From the NCBI RefSeq assembly GCF_019578655.1, contig NC_063260.1, positions 17,548,001 through 17,612,000 on the forward strand: 64,000 nucleotides of DNA, read 5' to 3'. Positions 49,772 through 62,121 of the stretch are shown here, piece by piece. Positions within the stretch are counted from its first letter, which is position 1, and the number at the start of each line of letters is the position of its first letter. The position numbers and the translations under genes are program-made. The notes under the pieces are model-generated. The model saw only the letters and a program-made list of their open reading frames with translations. It was not told where the DNA came from and searched no databases. Origin of the DNA: Ricinus communis. Its lineage: Eukaryota > Streptophyta > Magnoliopsida > Malpighiales > Euphorbiaceae.

Positions 49772-51150
49772 AGCTAATCAAGAACAACAAATAAAATAAG
49801 CTCACATATTTTGTCTTTGAATAAGAATATTAACTTCTAATAATATCTTGATATGGTAATCAAACATTGATGATAAAGAACATATGAAACAATAAATCTT
49901 CTTTTGGAATTATTTATTATTTTACGTGTAAGACTAAATAAACATTTATTAGCACGGGCGCAAAAGTAATTCTGTCAAATATTGACCTTCTTTTGGACTG
50001 ATCAATATTCACATATATTACATGCACACAACCAATTATATTTTAAAATAAAATTAATTTCCACAAGAGAGACCACTTTTGTGACATGTTGTTTCTATTA
50101 ATTCATCTTAAATATATATGATACAAATTACCAATATTTGAATTTAAGATTTCACCAAACTTGAAAATAAAAAGTCAACCCAAAAATCAACAGTAAAAAT
50201 AGTCGACTAGATTAACCCTAATTCAACTCAATTACCTACAAGACCAAAGTTAAAATTTAATTTAACAATTCACATCTTAAGCTCAAAGACGTCCTTAGGC
50301 ACATATGCCTTACAAGCTTTTAATATGTCTAGGTTTACAAGTTATAATATATTTTCAATTTTAGTATATGGTACTTATCTTACTAAAACATATATTATTA
50401 TTGCATAGAAAAATTTCAATCGTAGCTGAATCTTAAAAGAAATGCCAATAATAATATTACTAAAAATTAAACATAGTAGTTACAAGAGCCTGTGTCACGA
50501 AAATAAAAGAAATGACAATAATAATATTAATAAAAATTAAACATAGTAGTTACAAGAGCCTATGTCACGAAAAGAAAAAAGGTCACTTTAATCGTTACTT
50601 TGACTACTGCACTTTTTGAAATAGGAAACTAATCTTTCTTTCTTTTTCTTTTTATTAAAGGCACCATTATAATATAAAAAAGCTAAAAAATTTAAAAAAA
50701 ATACTTAAATTAGTTTATAATTAAAGCGCGACTCTTAGAAACTTTTTTTTCCTCAATGATAATGGCTAACCAAAAATAGATCGCAACCTCTAATTTTTTA
50801 ATCCTATAATGACCATCAAATGGTTAATGAAAGAAAAAAAATGTGATGCCATGAACCTAAGTAGATCATTATAAAAAGATAATTTTTTTTATGAACAATG
50901 GGTTCGACTGTGGTGTGAATGAAAATCAGTTCTCCTTTTTTTTAATCATTAAGCAAATTAAAATAAAAAAAGAACCGCAAAATTGTTAATATTAAAAAAA
51001 TTAAATTTGAATCTGATTAAACACATATATACATATATCTAAAATCATTCTTAAATCTAAATAAAATAAAACCAAAAATAATAAATTAAGAAACACCTAA
51101 ACATTCATATATCTAAGATTAATTTATTTCTCAATGATCAATATGAAGGG
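49772..51150. other. AT-rich segment between copia-2 gag and its putative primer-binding site
   Basis: No gene. Longer than a usual copia leader, so it may contain other insertions. It holds the 70-bp tandem repeat. Confidence 0.45.
50435..50574. repeat. Tandem repeat, two copies of 70 bp
   Basis: Copy 1 starts at 50435 and copy 2 at 50505 (aaaagaaatg(c/a)caata...cacgaaaa). Only about four differences are visible. Confidence 0.9.
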
Positions 51151-51164
51151 TGGCTCTGATACCA
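51151..51164 (-). other. Copia-type primer-binding site (initiator Met tRNA)
   Basis: Minus strand TGGTATCAGAGCCA, preceded by ...CCTAACAAG. This is the standard plant copia primer-binding site. It probably belongs to copia-2, although the LTR that should end at about 51167 is not recognisable, because Tat-like gag sequence lies immediately beyond. Confidence 0.6.
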
Positions 51165-51189
51165 CTTGTTAGGTTAAAACCTTAAAGTG

Positions 51190-51590
51190 AAAACCATCAC
51201 CAATTGTCGTAGGTGAGCACCTTTTCTAATTGGAACTAGCTTCGCATGTAGCAATCCTCGATCTCGGAGGTCCACCAAGATGTTGGAATAGGACATGAGC
51301 GGTCGGGCATATTTCTTCTTCTTCTTACTGGAGGCACTCGGTTTCATCTTAGGCCTTGGTTCATTCTCCTAACGAGTCTTCAACCTTGTCCTTTTGGCTT
51401 TTTCCTCTAAGCCCTTTACGGCAGCGGTGGCTGACTCCTAATGCTCTTTCTTGAGAAGGTGGGTGACCTCATCTAGCTCATTTAACACATTTTTTATGGT
51501 GCGGAACAAAGCTCAAACCTGGGACTTAAGGATGTTGACCTCGTCTTTAAGGCTCGTGAGCTCCATTTGGGTCTCAGAATCCGCAGACAT
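51190..51590 (-). pseudogene. Tat/Ogre-like gypsy gag N-terminal remnant
   Basis: From ATG at 51590 the minus strand reads a charged, helix-forming N-terminus (MSADSETQMELTSLKDEVN, then several stops) followed by ELDEVTHLLKKEH, GLEEKAKR and SYSNILVDLRDRG. The coiled-coil-like start resembles Gag of plant Tat-lineage gypsy elements. It is broken by stops and truncated at about 51190, next to a copia primer-binding site. Confidence 0.5.
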
Positions 51591-51599
51591 CTTTTTGCA

Positions 51600-54527
51600 T
51601 TAAGAAGATAAATGGTTGTAGGAAAAAAGGGGTAGTTAAGTGTATGTCATGCATGTATGCATGTCATGAGATGCATGTCAAGTCGAAACAAGAAAGGTTA
51701 GTGATATTTACAAAAACTGTAAATAGCATATGAACACGTAGCAAGGATTTTTTTCAAGTTGTACACACAAAACTCACTCTCCTCCGTAGTCCATGGTTCA
51801 GTCTCATCCTTTCCTAGGATTTTTAGTTTTAAATGGCTACCAACATGGGATTTCTATGCTCGCTCTCTTTCTTTTAATACATGAACATGGCTTCCTTAAA
51901 AATAAATGATATTTTCCCTCAATCCTTAACAAGGTGTTTAATCAACTCCCTATTGATTACCGGGGAAAGGACTAATTATTTTCATAGACCTTCATGTTCG
52001 GGCCTCAAAAGCTTGGGATTGCATATCCTTCCATTTATGATATGTCTCTTGGGGTTTACCCATCGAAGGTGTCGATTTAGGGTCATACTGAAACTATAGA
52101 TTCTCAGTTAAGCGGAGGGGTACTTAGCTAACCACAAGACTTCCCAATAACATTCTAACCAGAAACAAGAAAATAATATGGTAAGTCTTATTAGAAAGAA
52201 CTAAGGCTTACTATCTGAGCTTTGGCTTGGTAATAAGACCAAGTTTCCATTAGTGAGGAATACCTTTTTTATATTTTGGAGAAACTTATCCCTTTTTATA
52301 ATTAGTGAGGATTTGTATTGGCACTACTTAACATGATAAAGTTTAAAGGTGGTGATCATCAGTACAAGTCGTCTCCTATTCAAGTGGAACATGGATATCC
52401 CTTGCATTGAAGCCACTGGAAACTTAGGGCCTTTCCTTAATTCTAAATGCAATGCTAAGTTAATAATGTTAGGAAAGGCAAAAGCTCATCCACTCCTCGG
52501 AATTAACTTCTCGGATCCCTGGTGGAATCGTAACTATGAGCGCGACTTGTTAAGGCCTGCCCTAAGTGATGCGCGACCTCATCATTGTGTAAAAGGTACC
52601 AATCTTCGTACTAGGCCTGTCTCGAAATGAACTGTTTGGTCGAGGGTCTTAAAAAATTATGAAAAGTCCTTAAGAGTAGTTAGAGAAGGAGTAGCCACCC
52701 GATAAGATCAGAACATGTTTCGAGAGTGAGGATGATGACTTTGTAACCCTCGTAGAGAGATTAATTTTTCACCTCCCTAAACTTAGAGATTCTAGGTTTG
52801 GAAAGTTAGATATGAGTAGGGAAGGTTTATGAAAGCATCCTTATACACCTAGGCTGTGACACTTAGCCTTTACTAAAGTAGATGAGCATTTACAGCCTAA
52901 TAATATTATCTTAGTTAATTTTACCCTATATTCATTTTATTCATCAACATTTTTATCTTATTAGCATGTGAGGTAAGCAAATAGGAGACTAACTTAAGCA
53001 AGGGCAGTTGAGTACTTAGGCTATCCCTAAAGAGGGAAGCACATTGGTGCTTTTACTAGTCTTAGCCGGGAGACACTTTGGTGTCTTAAATTTTATCTTC
53101 TCATGCTAAAGTGTCTATAATATTTTGTAATTTTTATTAGTCCTATTTTAAATGACAGGTTCATTTTATATTTAGCATTTGAGGTGAACACATAACGAGG
53201 TGCGAGTGCTTACTTTAGTAAGCTTAATTTTTATATGCTTGTGTGGTGAATACAACAATTATTAAGTCTAGTTTTACCCTTGATCACATGTGAGGTGAAT
53301 TTCTAAACATAAAATAGACAATACATAGAAGGAGGTGATGAGAATAGAAACCGGAAAGGGATTAAAAAAATTGGGGAGAAATCGGAGGGGTTTAAACAAA
53401 TAGTGGTCCTAAGGCCTTAATACAAATTAATACATAAAGAAATAACCCTATCTAAGGGAGCATGTCTAAGTTTTAAATGGATTTCTCTAAGAATATCTAA
53501 TCCTGCACTTTCAAAGTTAGCATTTAAAATGACCTGAGAACATAATGAATATATAAAAATATATAACAAAAATTTTCAACAAATAATATAATTAAAAATA
53601 AACAACATAATGCAAGATAAAATAAAAGGCGAGTTAAATAAGGTGGATATTTAAAAAAGCATGAAATTAAATAAAAATAAAGAAAATAATTTATGGTCTC
53701 ATCACAGACGTGATCTCATGTAAGGACAATCCCCTCATGACACAACATAGGCAAATGACATCATTTTGGAATGCTTGGCCTTCTGTTTTAGGGAAATGAG
53801 GCTGAACTGCATGAGTATATGGTCCATTCGGGTGAGGACAATCCCTTAATTGAAGACAATACGTAAAATAGTGTCATTTTTACTTGAAACACACCGTCTA
53901 GGTTCATATGGCTTCTACACCCACACGAACAAAGGGTGACCCTGCGCAAGCTTAGGTATCTAGAACCTCGAACGCACCAAATAATGTCATTTTGAGTAAA
54001 ACAATGTTATTTTAAGGCTAGGGCTCCTTGGCCTTATGCAGGAGGGGTGACCTCGCATGGGCTTGGTGGCTCAGGTCCCAATAGTCTTGGAATGATACCG
54101 TAATATCATAAAACACAAGATCAAAATTGTAAAAGTGACATGAATTAGTGGGTCAGTGGCTAATTTTGCACCAGTATAGGTTAAACCTATGCAAGGTCAA
54201 CAAGCCTAGAAACCAAAAGGCATTGTTTATAAAGAAAGGTAGCAAAGAAAACACAACCAATAATTATTAAAAGGGTACAAATTAAAACGAAATAAAATGT
54301 GATAAACGTGGAAAAGATGAGAGAATAGAAATAAAGAATACTTTTTTTTTCTGCAAGTGTGAGTGGGTTCTTAAAAGAAAATAAGAAAAAGGGTTTCTAA
54401 AACTTAGAAGGATTGGTCAAAGAAGAAAGAAAAAGTGTTTCTTTGTTTTTCTCTCTTTTTGGATTTTTCTCAATAAATAACTATAATAAAAATTTTTTCT
54501 CAATAAATAATAGGACCACCAACCCTT
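51600..54527 (-). repeat. Probable leader and LTR of the Tat-like gypsy remnant
   Basis: No coding sequence. Near 52684-52694 the minus strand has 'GGTGGCTACTCC', similar to the TGGCGACTCT primer-binding site used by Tat/Ogre elements and about 1.1 kb upstream of its gag. The region beyond, with recurrent phrases such as 'gtgaggtgaa' at 52970-53300 and 'aggacaatccc' at 53725 and 53840, would then be its LTR. It is cut at 54528 by another LTR. The open frames at 51881-52099 and 52349-52630 are unsupported. Confidence 0.35.
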
Positions 54528-56205
54528 TGTAATACTTGAAATTTTTTTTAATAATGATAATATTAATAATAATTAATAAATGACTTTTTATTTAAATTAA
54601 TTTTATATTATTTTTATTTGGTTTAAATTGGAATGATTTAAATGGAAATTTTAATGCTAGACAAATAAAGGAGTTATTTTTGTATCCAATTAGTTTGATT
54701 TTTAAAAAATTAATTAAGTAAATTCTTTGAGAAATAAATTATATTTTTTTTTTGTTATTCAAATTTTTCCCCAAATGAATATATATAAATTAAATTCTAT
54801 ATTTGGGAGTTACGAAAGAATTTATAAATGATATTTTATAAAAGAATTATTGGAGAAAAGGACATTTTAATTAGCTAATGGTGTTAAATTTTAATTGAAA
54901 AATATTTAGAAATTGATTAATTAAATTAATTGTATATTAGGACTAAATTAGAAATTTATTTTGGAATAAGGATTAAAAGTATAATTTTATTAATATGGGG
55001 TTTTAATGAAAATTTGTATGTTTGGTATTTTTGTAATTAAATATGTCGGCAAGAGCTTTTTGGTAATTTTACATTTAAAAGTAAGGGTGAATATGTAATT
55101 GTATATTTTCAATAATTCTAATTTGGCCCAAATTAAATTGTTAGGGGCTTAATTGAAAAACTAAAGAAAAGTTTAAGGGTTAATTGGAAATTTTACAGGG
55201 CGAAATTATTGTAATTAAAAAAGTTGAGGACTAAATAATAAAGAAGAAAAGTTCAGGGATCCATTATCGATGTAGAGAAGAAAGAAAAGAAAAGAAGAAA
55301 ATAGAGGAGATCAGGGAGAGAGAGAGATGGCGGGGGGAAGGAAAAGTGGAGTTGCACGTCGTCGGTGGTGGAGAACGGTGGCGCCAGGCAGCAGGAAAGC
55401 GCGATGGCGGCAGTGGCTTCCGGACGCTATTTTGGGCATTTACGGCGGCGTTGGCGGCCGAGTCGGGGGGCGATCGACTCCCCTCGGCCTGGGCTTCTTT
55501 TTGGGGATGGCGATGTCGGCTTTGGTGGCCGGAGGTGGGAGTTCCGGCGAGGAGTTGGCAGCCGCATTAATTGGCTTTTCTGGTGAGATCCGGCGAGGGA
55601 TGGATGATCAGAGGGCATATTCGGACTCTCTTCAGCTCAAGCTTTCCAATGGCACCGATTTCGTAGTGATCGGACCCCGTTCGAAAATCAACAGCCAAGA
55701 TCGTCCGTAAATCTCTCTGGATGATCGGGGGTCAGATCGGAAGATTGGAAGCAGGGATCATCATCAGCGCGTCGTTTCGAGTCCGATGGTGCATTCGGAT
55801 CGTCGATCGAACTCCGGCGGCTGGAGGTGAGTCAACCAAGCGTCTCGGTAATTTCTCTGGCCGTTGATTTTAGCATTTTTTGGTAATTTATGTGTTATTA
55901 AATTGTGTTGAGCATTAGAGATATTGTGAGTTAAAATAATTGTTTGTCAGACTGCCTACCTTAGGTCGTGTATTGTGATTTGTGGCGGAGTCGGGAAAGA
56001 TAGTGAAGTCTTGGGGACCCGACTCCCGTTAAAATAAATTGTTGAATATTTGGAGTGTTTTCTGGCAGGTCCTAGACCCGTTTTACGGGAGTAAATGTCC
56101 GTATTTTGGGGAGGTTCTGCCGAAATTTCGGTAGAATTTATCCAGGTCGAGATTTTTAGACAGTCAGTCATAGGAATCTAAACCTAGAGTTAATTGTCAA
56201 CTGTT
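54528..56205 (+). mobile_element. Truncated gypsy-type LTR, inverted relative to the 59.4-62.1 kb copy
   Basis: It starts TGTAATACTTGAAATTTT and is recognisably homologous to the reverse complement of 62121 down to about 60735. Shared landmarks are ttgagaaat(g/a)a, ttgggccaaattaaat(t/a)gttagggg, a GA-rich run, a GC-rich stretch (gatccggcg..gatgatc) and 'gatcgtcgatcg(a/g)actccggcggctgga'. It carries about 190 extra bases near 54900-55090. It stops at about 56205, where copia-3 gag begins, so the terminal ~1.3 kb of the LTR is missing. The 127-codon GC-rich open frame at 55327-55710 is part of the LTR and not a gene. Confidence 0.8.
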
Positions 56206-56677
56206 TCACCCGCCGCGACCAAGATCGACAGAGGGGGGACCAAGCGCCATCGAACGATGTGACCACTGCAAGAAGCAGGGTCATCATCATGATGGCTGCT
56301 GGCACCTCCACCCTCAGCTACGACCATCACGGGGGTAGGAAGGGCCTGGAGCCTTGAAGAAAGGTGAAAGAAGAATCGGGGGGAAGAGGGAAGAAAACCC
56401 TAGAAGGAAGGGTATGTTTCTGGGTGCTGGGGCGTCATATGCAGAAAATTATATGATGCCCGGACCCGAAACTTGACCCGACACTCTAGGGTTTCCTCGA
56501 CCAGACTCAACCCGAATGCAACTTGACAACCCGACCCGGCCTCACCAACTCATGGATCTGACCCACTCATCTAGGCTTGGCCCAGGTTTGCCCCAGGCCC
56601 ATCTGACTCCTTCAACTCAACCTGCCCTCCAGGCCCATCCGACCCAGTAGGCCTGCCAGGCCCAAATATAGGATATT
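56206..56677 (+). pseudogene. Copia-3 gag C-terminal remnant with zinc knuckle
   Basis: A CCHC knuckle, CDHCKKQGHHHDGC (C-X2-C-X4-H-X4-C), starts at 56258. It is in the same frame as the downstream protease region and is separated from it by a Pro/Gln-rich linker containing stops. The N-terminal part of gag and the 5' LTR are absent; the inverted LTR fragment takes their place. Confidence 0.75.
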
Positions 56678-59421
56678 GTGGCCCAGCTCCAAGCCTTGGT
56701 CCAGCAGCCCCACGGGTTCGGACCCTCTCAACCCGATGGGTCAGGTTCGGTTCAATTAAATTTTCAGTCGTTTAAAAATAATATTAGATCTAATCAAAAT
56801 GCCTGGATTATTGACTCAGGTGCTACTGATCACATGACCTGGGACCCTGCAAAATTACAAAAAATTCACCATATCAGAGATTCCCAGCATGTAACAGTGG
56901 CCAATAGAAATCAATTTAAAATTCAGGGTTATGGTACCACAAATTTATTTAATTCCCACCTTACGAATATTTTATTTCTGCCTGAATTTAAATCTAATCT
57001 TTTATCTATTGGTAAGATCACTCGTGATTTAAATTGTAATGTTATTTTCTCACCATCCTCAGTCACTTTTCAGGATCGAATTTCCGGGAAGACGATTGAT
57101 GAAGGACGCCTAGAAAATGGCCTATACTATCTTCTTGATCCTCCCCATAAATGCTTAGTATCCACCAAATCCTCCCAAGACATGCTCATGCATCAGAGAC
57201 TCGGGCATCCCTCCGACTATGTTCTTAATAAATTATTTTGTTACAACTTGGACTCTAATCATTATGATGTGTGCAAATTTTCTAAGCACACTCGGCTACC
57301 CTTTTTCCTTGTCTTCAAGTATGTCTGAAAACGCTTTTGAATTAATACACTCTGATGTTTGGGGACCTGCCCCCATTACCTCATATAATCATTTTCGATA
57401 TTTTGTTATCTTTATTAATGATTACTCTCGCACTACCTGGCTCTATTTATTAAAAGGAAAAAATAAAATTTTTTCGCGATTCCAAGAGTTTTATAATTTC
57501 ATCAAAAACCAGTATAATGCCAATTTAAAAAAATTTTGCTCCGACAATGGTACGGAGTACATAAATTAAAATTTCTCTACCTTTTTTAAACAACATGGCA
57601 TTTTGTATCAAACCACCTGTGTTAATACCCCCGAACAAAACGACATTTCTGAGCGAAAGAATCGCCATCTCCTCAATGTCACTCGCACACTCTTGTTCCA
57701 AAATAATGTCCCCTCTATTTTTTGGTCGGATGCCCTCCTAACCGCTGCCTACCTCATTAATAGACTGCCAATTGCAACCTTAAAACATATGAGCCCCTTG
57801 GAAGTCCTCAAAGGTCGGAAAATTGAATTAGGTCACCTCCGGGTCTTTGGCTGCGTGTGCTATGTGCATATCACACGCCAACATAAACTTGACAAGAGCT
57901 CTGTTAAAACTCTTTTTCTCGGATATTCCTCCACCCAAAAAGGATACAAGTGTTATGATCCATTGACCCACAAAACCTATGTCTCTTGAGATGTCACCTT
58001 CACCGAGACTGAGTCCTACTACATCAACCCCACCAGTGTTGACTTCACTTCTGGTTCCTTCCCGTCCTTTTTTCCGCTTAACTCTGATATTTCTCTTAGC
58101 AGCTTTGAATAGGAGTGTCCACCCCAGGAGCGGCCCCCTTCTGTCTCAAGGCTAATTCCTTCAGGGGGAGATAACCTCACACAAGAAGCCCCATCTCAAG
58201 AAGTCACAGAAGAAGCAATTCCCTTGAGACGATCTAGTCAACAAACTAGACCGCCTATGAAATTTAGAGACTATGTGTCTCATACGGTGACATATCCAAT
58301 TCAGAATTTTATTTCGTATAATGTGTTATCTAACCAATATCGCAACTATCTATGCCAAATCTCAAATCACTCAAAGCCTACAAACTTTTATGAAGCCAAC
58401 ACCGACCCTAAGTGGTGTAAGGCTATGGAAGAAGAACTTCTAGCCCTTGAAAAAAAATGACACATGGAGCATTGTATCTCTTCCATCAAATAAACAACCC
58501 GTGGGATGCAAGTGGATATACAAGATCAAGTACAACAGTGATGGAACCATTGAAAGATACAAGGCCAGACTTGTAGCCCGAGGCTTCACTCAAACCTACT
58601 GAGTTGATTATCAAGAGACCTTCGCTCCAGTGGCCAAGATGAATACAGTCAGGATCTTATTCTCAATAGCAATCAATCAGGGCTGGAATTTATTCCAAAT
58701 AGATGTCAAGAATGCCTTCAAGAAAATTTAGAAGAGGAAGTTTACATGACTATTCCTCCTGGATATAAGTCAAACTCAGACACCTCCCTATTATGTAAGC
58801 TTAAGAAGGTAATCTATGGCCTGAAACAATCCTCAAGGGCATGGTATGCTAAACTCAGCTGTTTTTTATTAAGCATTAATTTTAATAAATGTGAATCTGA
58901 TTTATCTATGTTTGTTAGACGCACTCACACCCACACCATTATTCTTTTAGTGTATGTTAATGACATCATAATAACCGGGAACGATGATCAAGGGATAGAG
59001 GATGTCAAACAAAGTCTAAAAAGAGAGTTTGACATTAAAGACCTAGGCTAGCTGTCATATTTTCTAAGCATAGAAATGGCAAAATCCAGCAAGGGTTTAT
59101 TACTATCTCAAAGGAAATATACCCTTGATCTATTAAAGGAAACTGGAAAAATAGGAGCTAAACCTGCCATCACTCTAATGGAAACCAAAATTAAACTCAA
59201 TTTAGAAGATGGAGAACCTCTAATCAACATAGGACATTATCAGCGTTTGGTAGGAAAATTGATTTATTTAACTGTCACTAGGCCTGACATTTCTTTTGCA
59301 GTTAGTGTGGTAAGTCAGTTTATGCATGCACCTCGTACCAGCCACCTAGAAGCCATTGATCGGATCCTCAGATACCTTAAGGGAACACCCGGGCAAGGAA
59401 TCTGGATGAAGAGAAATAACT
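56678..59421 (+). pseudogene. Copia-3 pol remnant: protease, integrase, reverse transcriptase
   Basis: Domains in copia order: protease (IIDSGATDHMTWD near 56808-56845), GAG-pre-integrase (LMHQRLGHPS near 57185), integrase core (HSDVWGPAP, FINDYSRTTWLYLL, FCSDNGTEY, then the Glu region TPEQNDISERKNRH) and reverse transcriptase from about 58380. The polymerase motif reads YVNDIIITGND, so the usual YVDD has become YVND. The frame breaks near 57320 and 57567 (stop), 57988 (stop), 58111, 58458, 58603 and 58730, and at 59049 (stop). The element is dead. The frame resumes after the nested insert at 62122. Confidence 0.93.
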
Positions 59422-62121
59422 TGTCACGACCCCACCCGTGGGCCCGTGACCGGCACTAGGGAATGGGTAGGCTTAAGGCCACCGAAACCCGTAGTAAGCC
59501 TGACACTCACTGATTTAAACAAATCTCATCTCAAATTAATATTATTAAAACCATAAATTATCTTAATAGTTACACTTTACAAAATTACTTCGGTCTACCA
59601 GAAAAACTAGACGAGACCCGAAGCTCAGAAAATTTACAACTGATACATCTACTAATTACTACTGCGGAGAATCTAAGATTTACCAATTTACATACCAAAT
59701 CAAATACATCACCCGATGATGAAGGAGTTCTTGAATAAGAGTCATGGAGAACTAACAAATTACAAATCTAAAAATAAGAAATGAGACCGGTCGAGAGTGA
59801 GTTAAAATCAAATAATCTAGGGACTATTGCTTCTTCGGAAAAACATAGATTATTCAAATCAGATATCAAACCATACTATAATCATGCCCTACTATTTCCT
59901 TCACATAAAATATTAATCATTCGAATCAATATATCGACCATGCACGTAAATACAATCCATATTATAATCATACCATAATAAATAAATAAATGAATAAATA
60001 AAAATATATTTTTACTTTTACGGGACTAGTGGCTCGGTAGAACCCTAACCCCAAATTCTAATAGCCCTTCGGCTCTCTTAATCCAACAGGTCTGGCGCCC
60101 AGAGAGCAAGCTCGATCAGGGTCCTTACCTCCAGCCTGAACACTTGAATTCCAAATAAGCCGGCGCCCAGAGAGCATCGCTTGATCAGGGACCTTAACTC
60201 CGGCAATCAACTGAACTCAGCCCAGAGAGCAATGCTCGATCAGGGCAAACAAATCCATAATAACCTTATGTCCATGATCATTACCGGTGCGCACGCGGTC
60301 CTGATGTAACCCATCAGGCGGCATGTTCTACAAGCCACATTTCCCAAATCGCAATCACCACATTTAATAAATATTATTATCTGATGAACTCATCCAACAC
60401 ATATCGAAATAAAGATTAAAGATTTAAGATAAAACGACGTGCAATTTGTGAGGGAAAAAAATAATAACGTTTGTCTTATTATAACATACTAATAATAATA
60501 TTTATATTATTTCAAATATTAATAATCAAGTGAAATCATTTATTTTGCGATACTAATAATCATATTAAGCACAAATTCTAAATAGCATATTAAAATCAGA
60601 CTAGCAATAGCGCAAAGATTAAATGACTTTAACTCACGGGATTGGGCGACCTCCTAGCTCGCTCCGGTGCCTCGGTTGGAGCGAGCCAATGCATGATCAT
60701 CTAATCACGGAAAACAATTTATCAATACCGAGACAATCGATCATTAATCCTAGGTCTAGACTCCTAGACTGTCTAAGAATCTCGACTCGGGAACTACCGA
60801 AAATTCGGCAGAACCTCCCCTACAACACGAACATTACCCCCCGTAAAAACGGGTCCAGGACCTGCCAGAAAAACACTCCAAATACTTAACGATTCAAACA
60901 ATAGGAGTCGGGTCCCCAAACTTCACTATTTCCCGACTCTGCCACACAGCACAAAAATACAAGGCAGTAACCGAGGACAATTATTTTTACTCACAATAAT
61001 CATCAAATACTCAATATAATCCAATAGACACAATTAAACCAAGAATTTCTAAAATTAACGGGCCAAGATAATTACCGAGACGCTCGATCGCTCGGTCGAC
61101 TCGCCTCCAGCCGCCGGAGTCCGATCGACGATCCGAACACACCATCGGACTCACAACGACGCGTTGATGACGATTCTCGCTTCCGATTTTCCGATTTGAC
61201 ACCCGATCATCCGGAGAGATTTGCGGACGATCTCGACCGTCGATTTGCCAACGAAGCCCGATCGCCACGAAACCAGTGCCATCGCGAAGCTTGAAGCGGA
61301 GGAGAGTCGGGATATGTCCTCCGATCATCCATCCTTCACGGGAGCTCGCCGGAAAAGCCCAAAAACGCCGGCCGCCACCATTATCTCTCTCCACCGGATC
61401 TTCCGTCTCCCGGCCACCAGGCCGCTTAAAAGAAAGCTCGCCGTAGAGAGCCGATCGCCACCCAACTCGGCCAACAACGCCGGAACGCCGAACACGCCTG
61501 AAGCCTGCACCACACGCGCGATTCTCGCCGCCTCACGCTACCATCGAGCTGGCCGCCGCTCGCGCCCGAGCTCACCGACGCCGCCGCCTTCCTTCCCTTC
61601 TTCTTCGGCCATCGCCCTCTCTCTCTCTCCGATCTCCTTTCTCTCTCCCCGATTCCATTTCTTTCAATATCGACATTAGGCCCCCGGACTTTTCCTTATT
61701 ACAATTTGGTCCCTCAACTTCCTTAATTACTTACAATTTCATCCTGCAGAATTCCAATTTGACCCCCAAACTTCTTTTTAGCCTTTCAATTATGCCCCTA
61801 ACTATTTAATTTGGGCCAAATCCGAATTATTGAAAATACACAATTAAATTAAATAATCAAATTCCAACTTAAAATTTAATACTACTAATCAATTATAATA
61901 CCAATTTTCCCAAAATTCTTTTATTAAAACATCCTTTATAATTTCTTCCAAAATTTTCCAATATATAATTTTATTTATATAAATATGCATTTGGAAAAAA
62001 AAAATTTGAATAACCAAAATATAATCATTTCTCAAATAATTTACTTGAATAATAATAAAGCTAAAATTAACTTAAATAAAAACTCACTATTAAATATATA
62101 AAAAAAATTCCGGGTGTTACA
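59422..62121 (-). mobile_element. 2,700-bp LTR-like insert (probable gypsy solo LTR) within copia-3
   Basis: The insert starts TGTCACGACC and ends GGGTGTTACA (minus strand TGTAACACCC...GTCGTGACA). It is flanked by a perfect 5-bp duplication TAACT at 59417-59421 and 62122-62126. Deleting the insert plus one TAACT joins the copia-3 reading frame without loss. No reverse transcriptase, integrase or gag is found inside and there are no direct terminal repeats, as for a solo LTR. It contains a GC-rich block (61080-61620) whose open frames (61011-61394 -, 61221-61679 +) have no domain, a GA-rich run in minus orientation and a three-copy internal repeat. Confidence 0.9.
60095..60246. repeat. Three-copy internal repeat of the LTR ('gcgcccagagagc...gatcaggg')
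   Basis: Units begin at 60095, 60163 and about 60220. Each has gcccagagagca followed by (c)tcgatcaggg and a variable 25-40 base spacer. It lies in the part of the LTR missing from the inverted copy at 54.5-56.2 kb. Confidence 0.85.

Noticed and set aside
52349..52630. 93-codon open frame
   Set aside because: No recognisable domain, and it sits in a probable gypsy leader/LTR region.
55327..55710. 127-codon GC-rich open frame (Arg/Gly/Trp-rich)
   Set aside because: It lies in the LTR that also occurs, diverged and in inverted orientation, at 59.4-62.1 kb; its frame is not conserved there.
61011..61679. Open frames of 127 (-) and 152 (+) codons
   Set aside because: Both fall in the GC-rich block of the solo-LTR-like insert; they overlap each other and show no domain.
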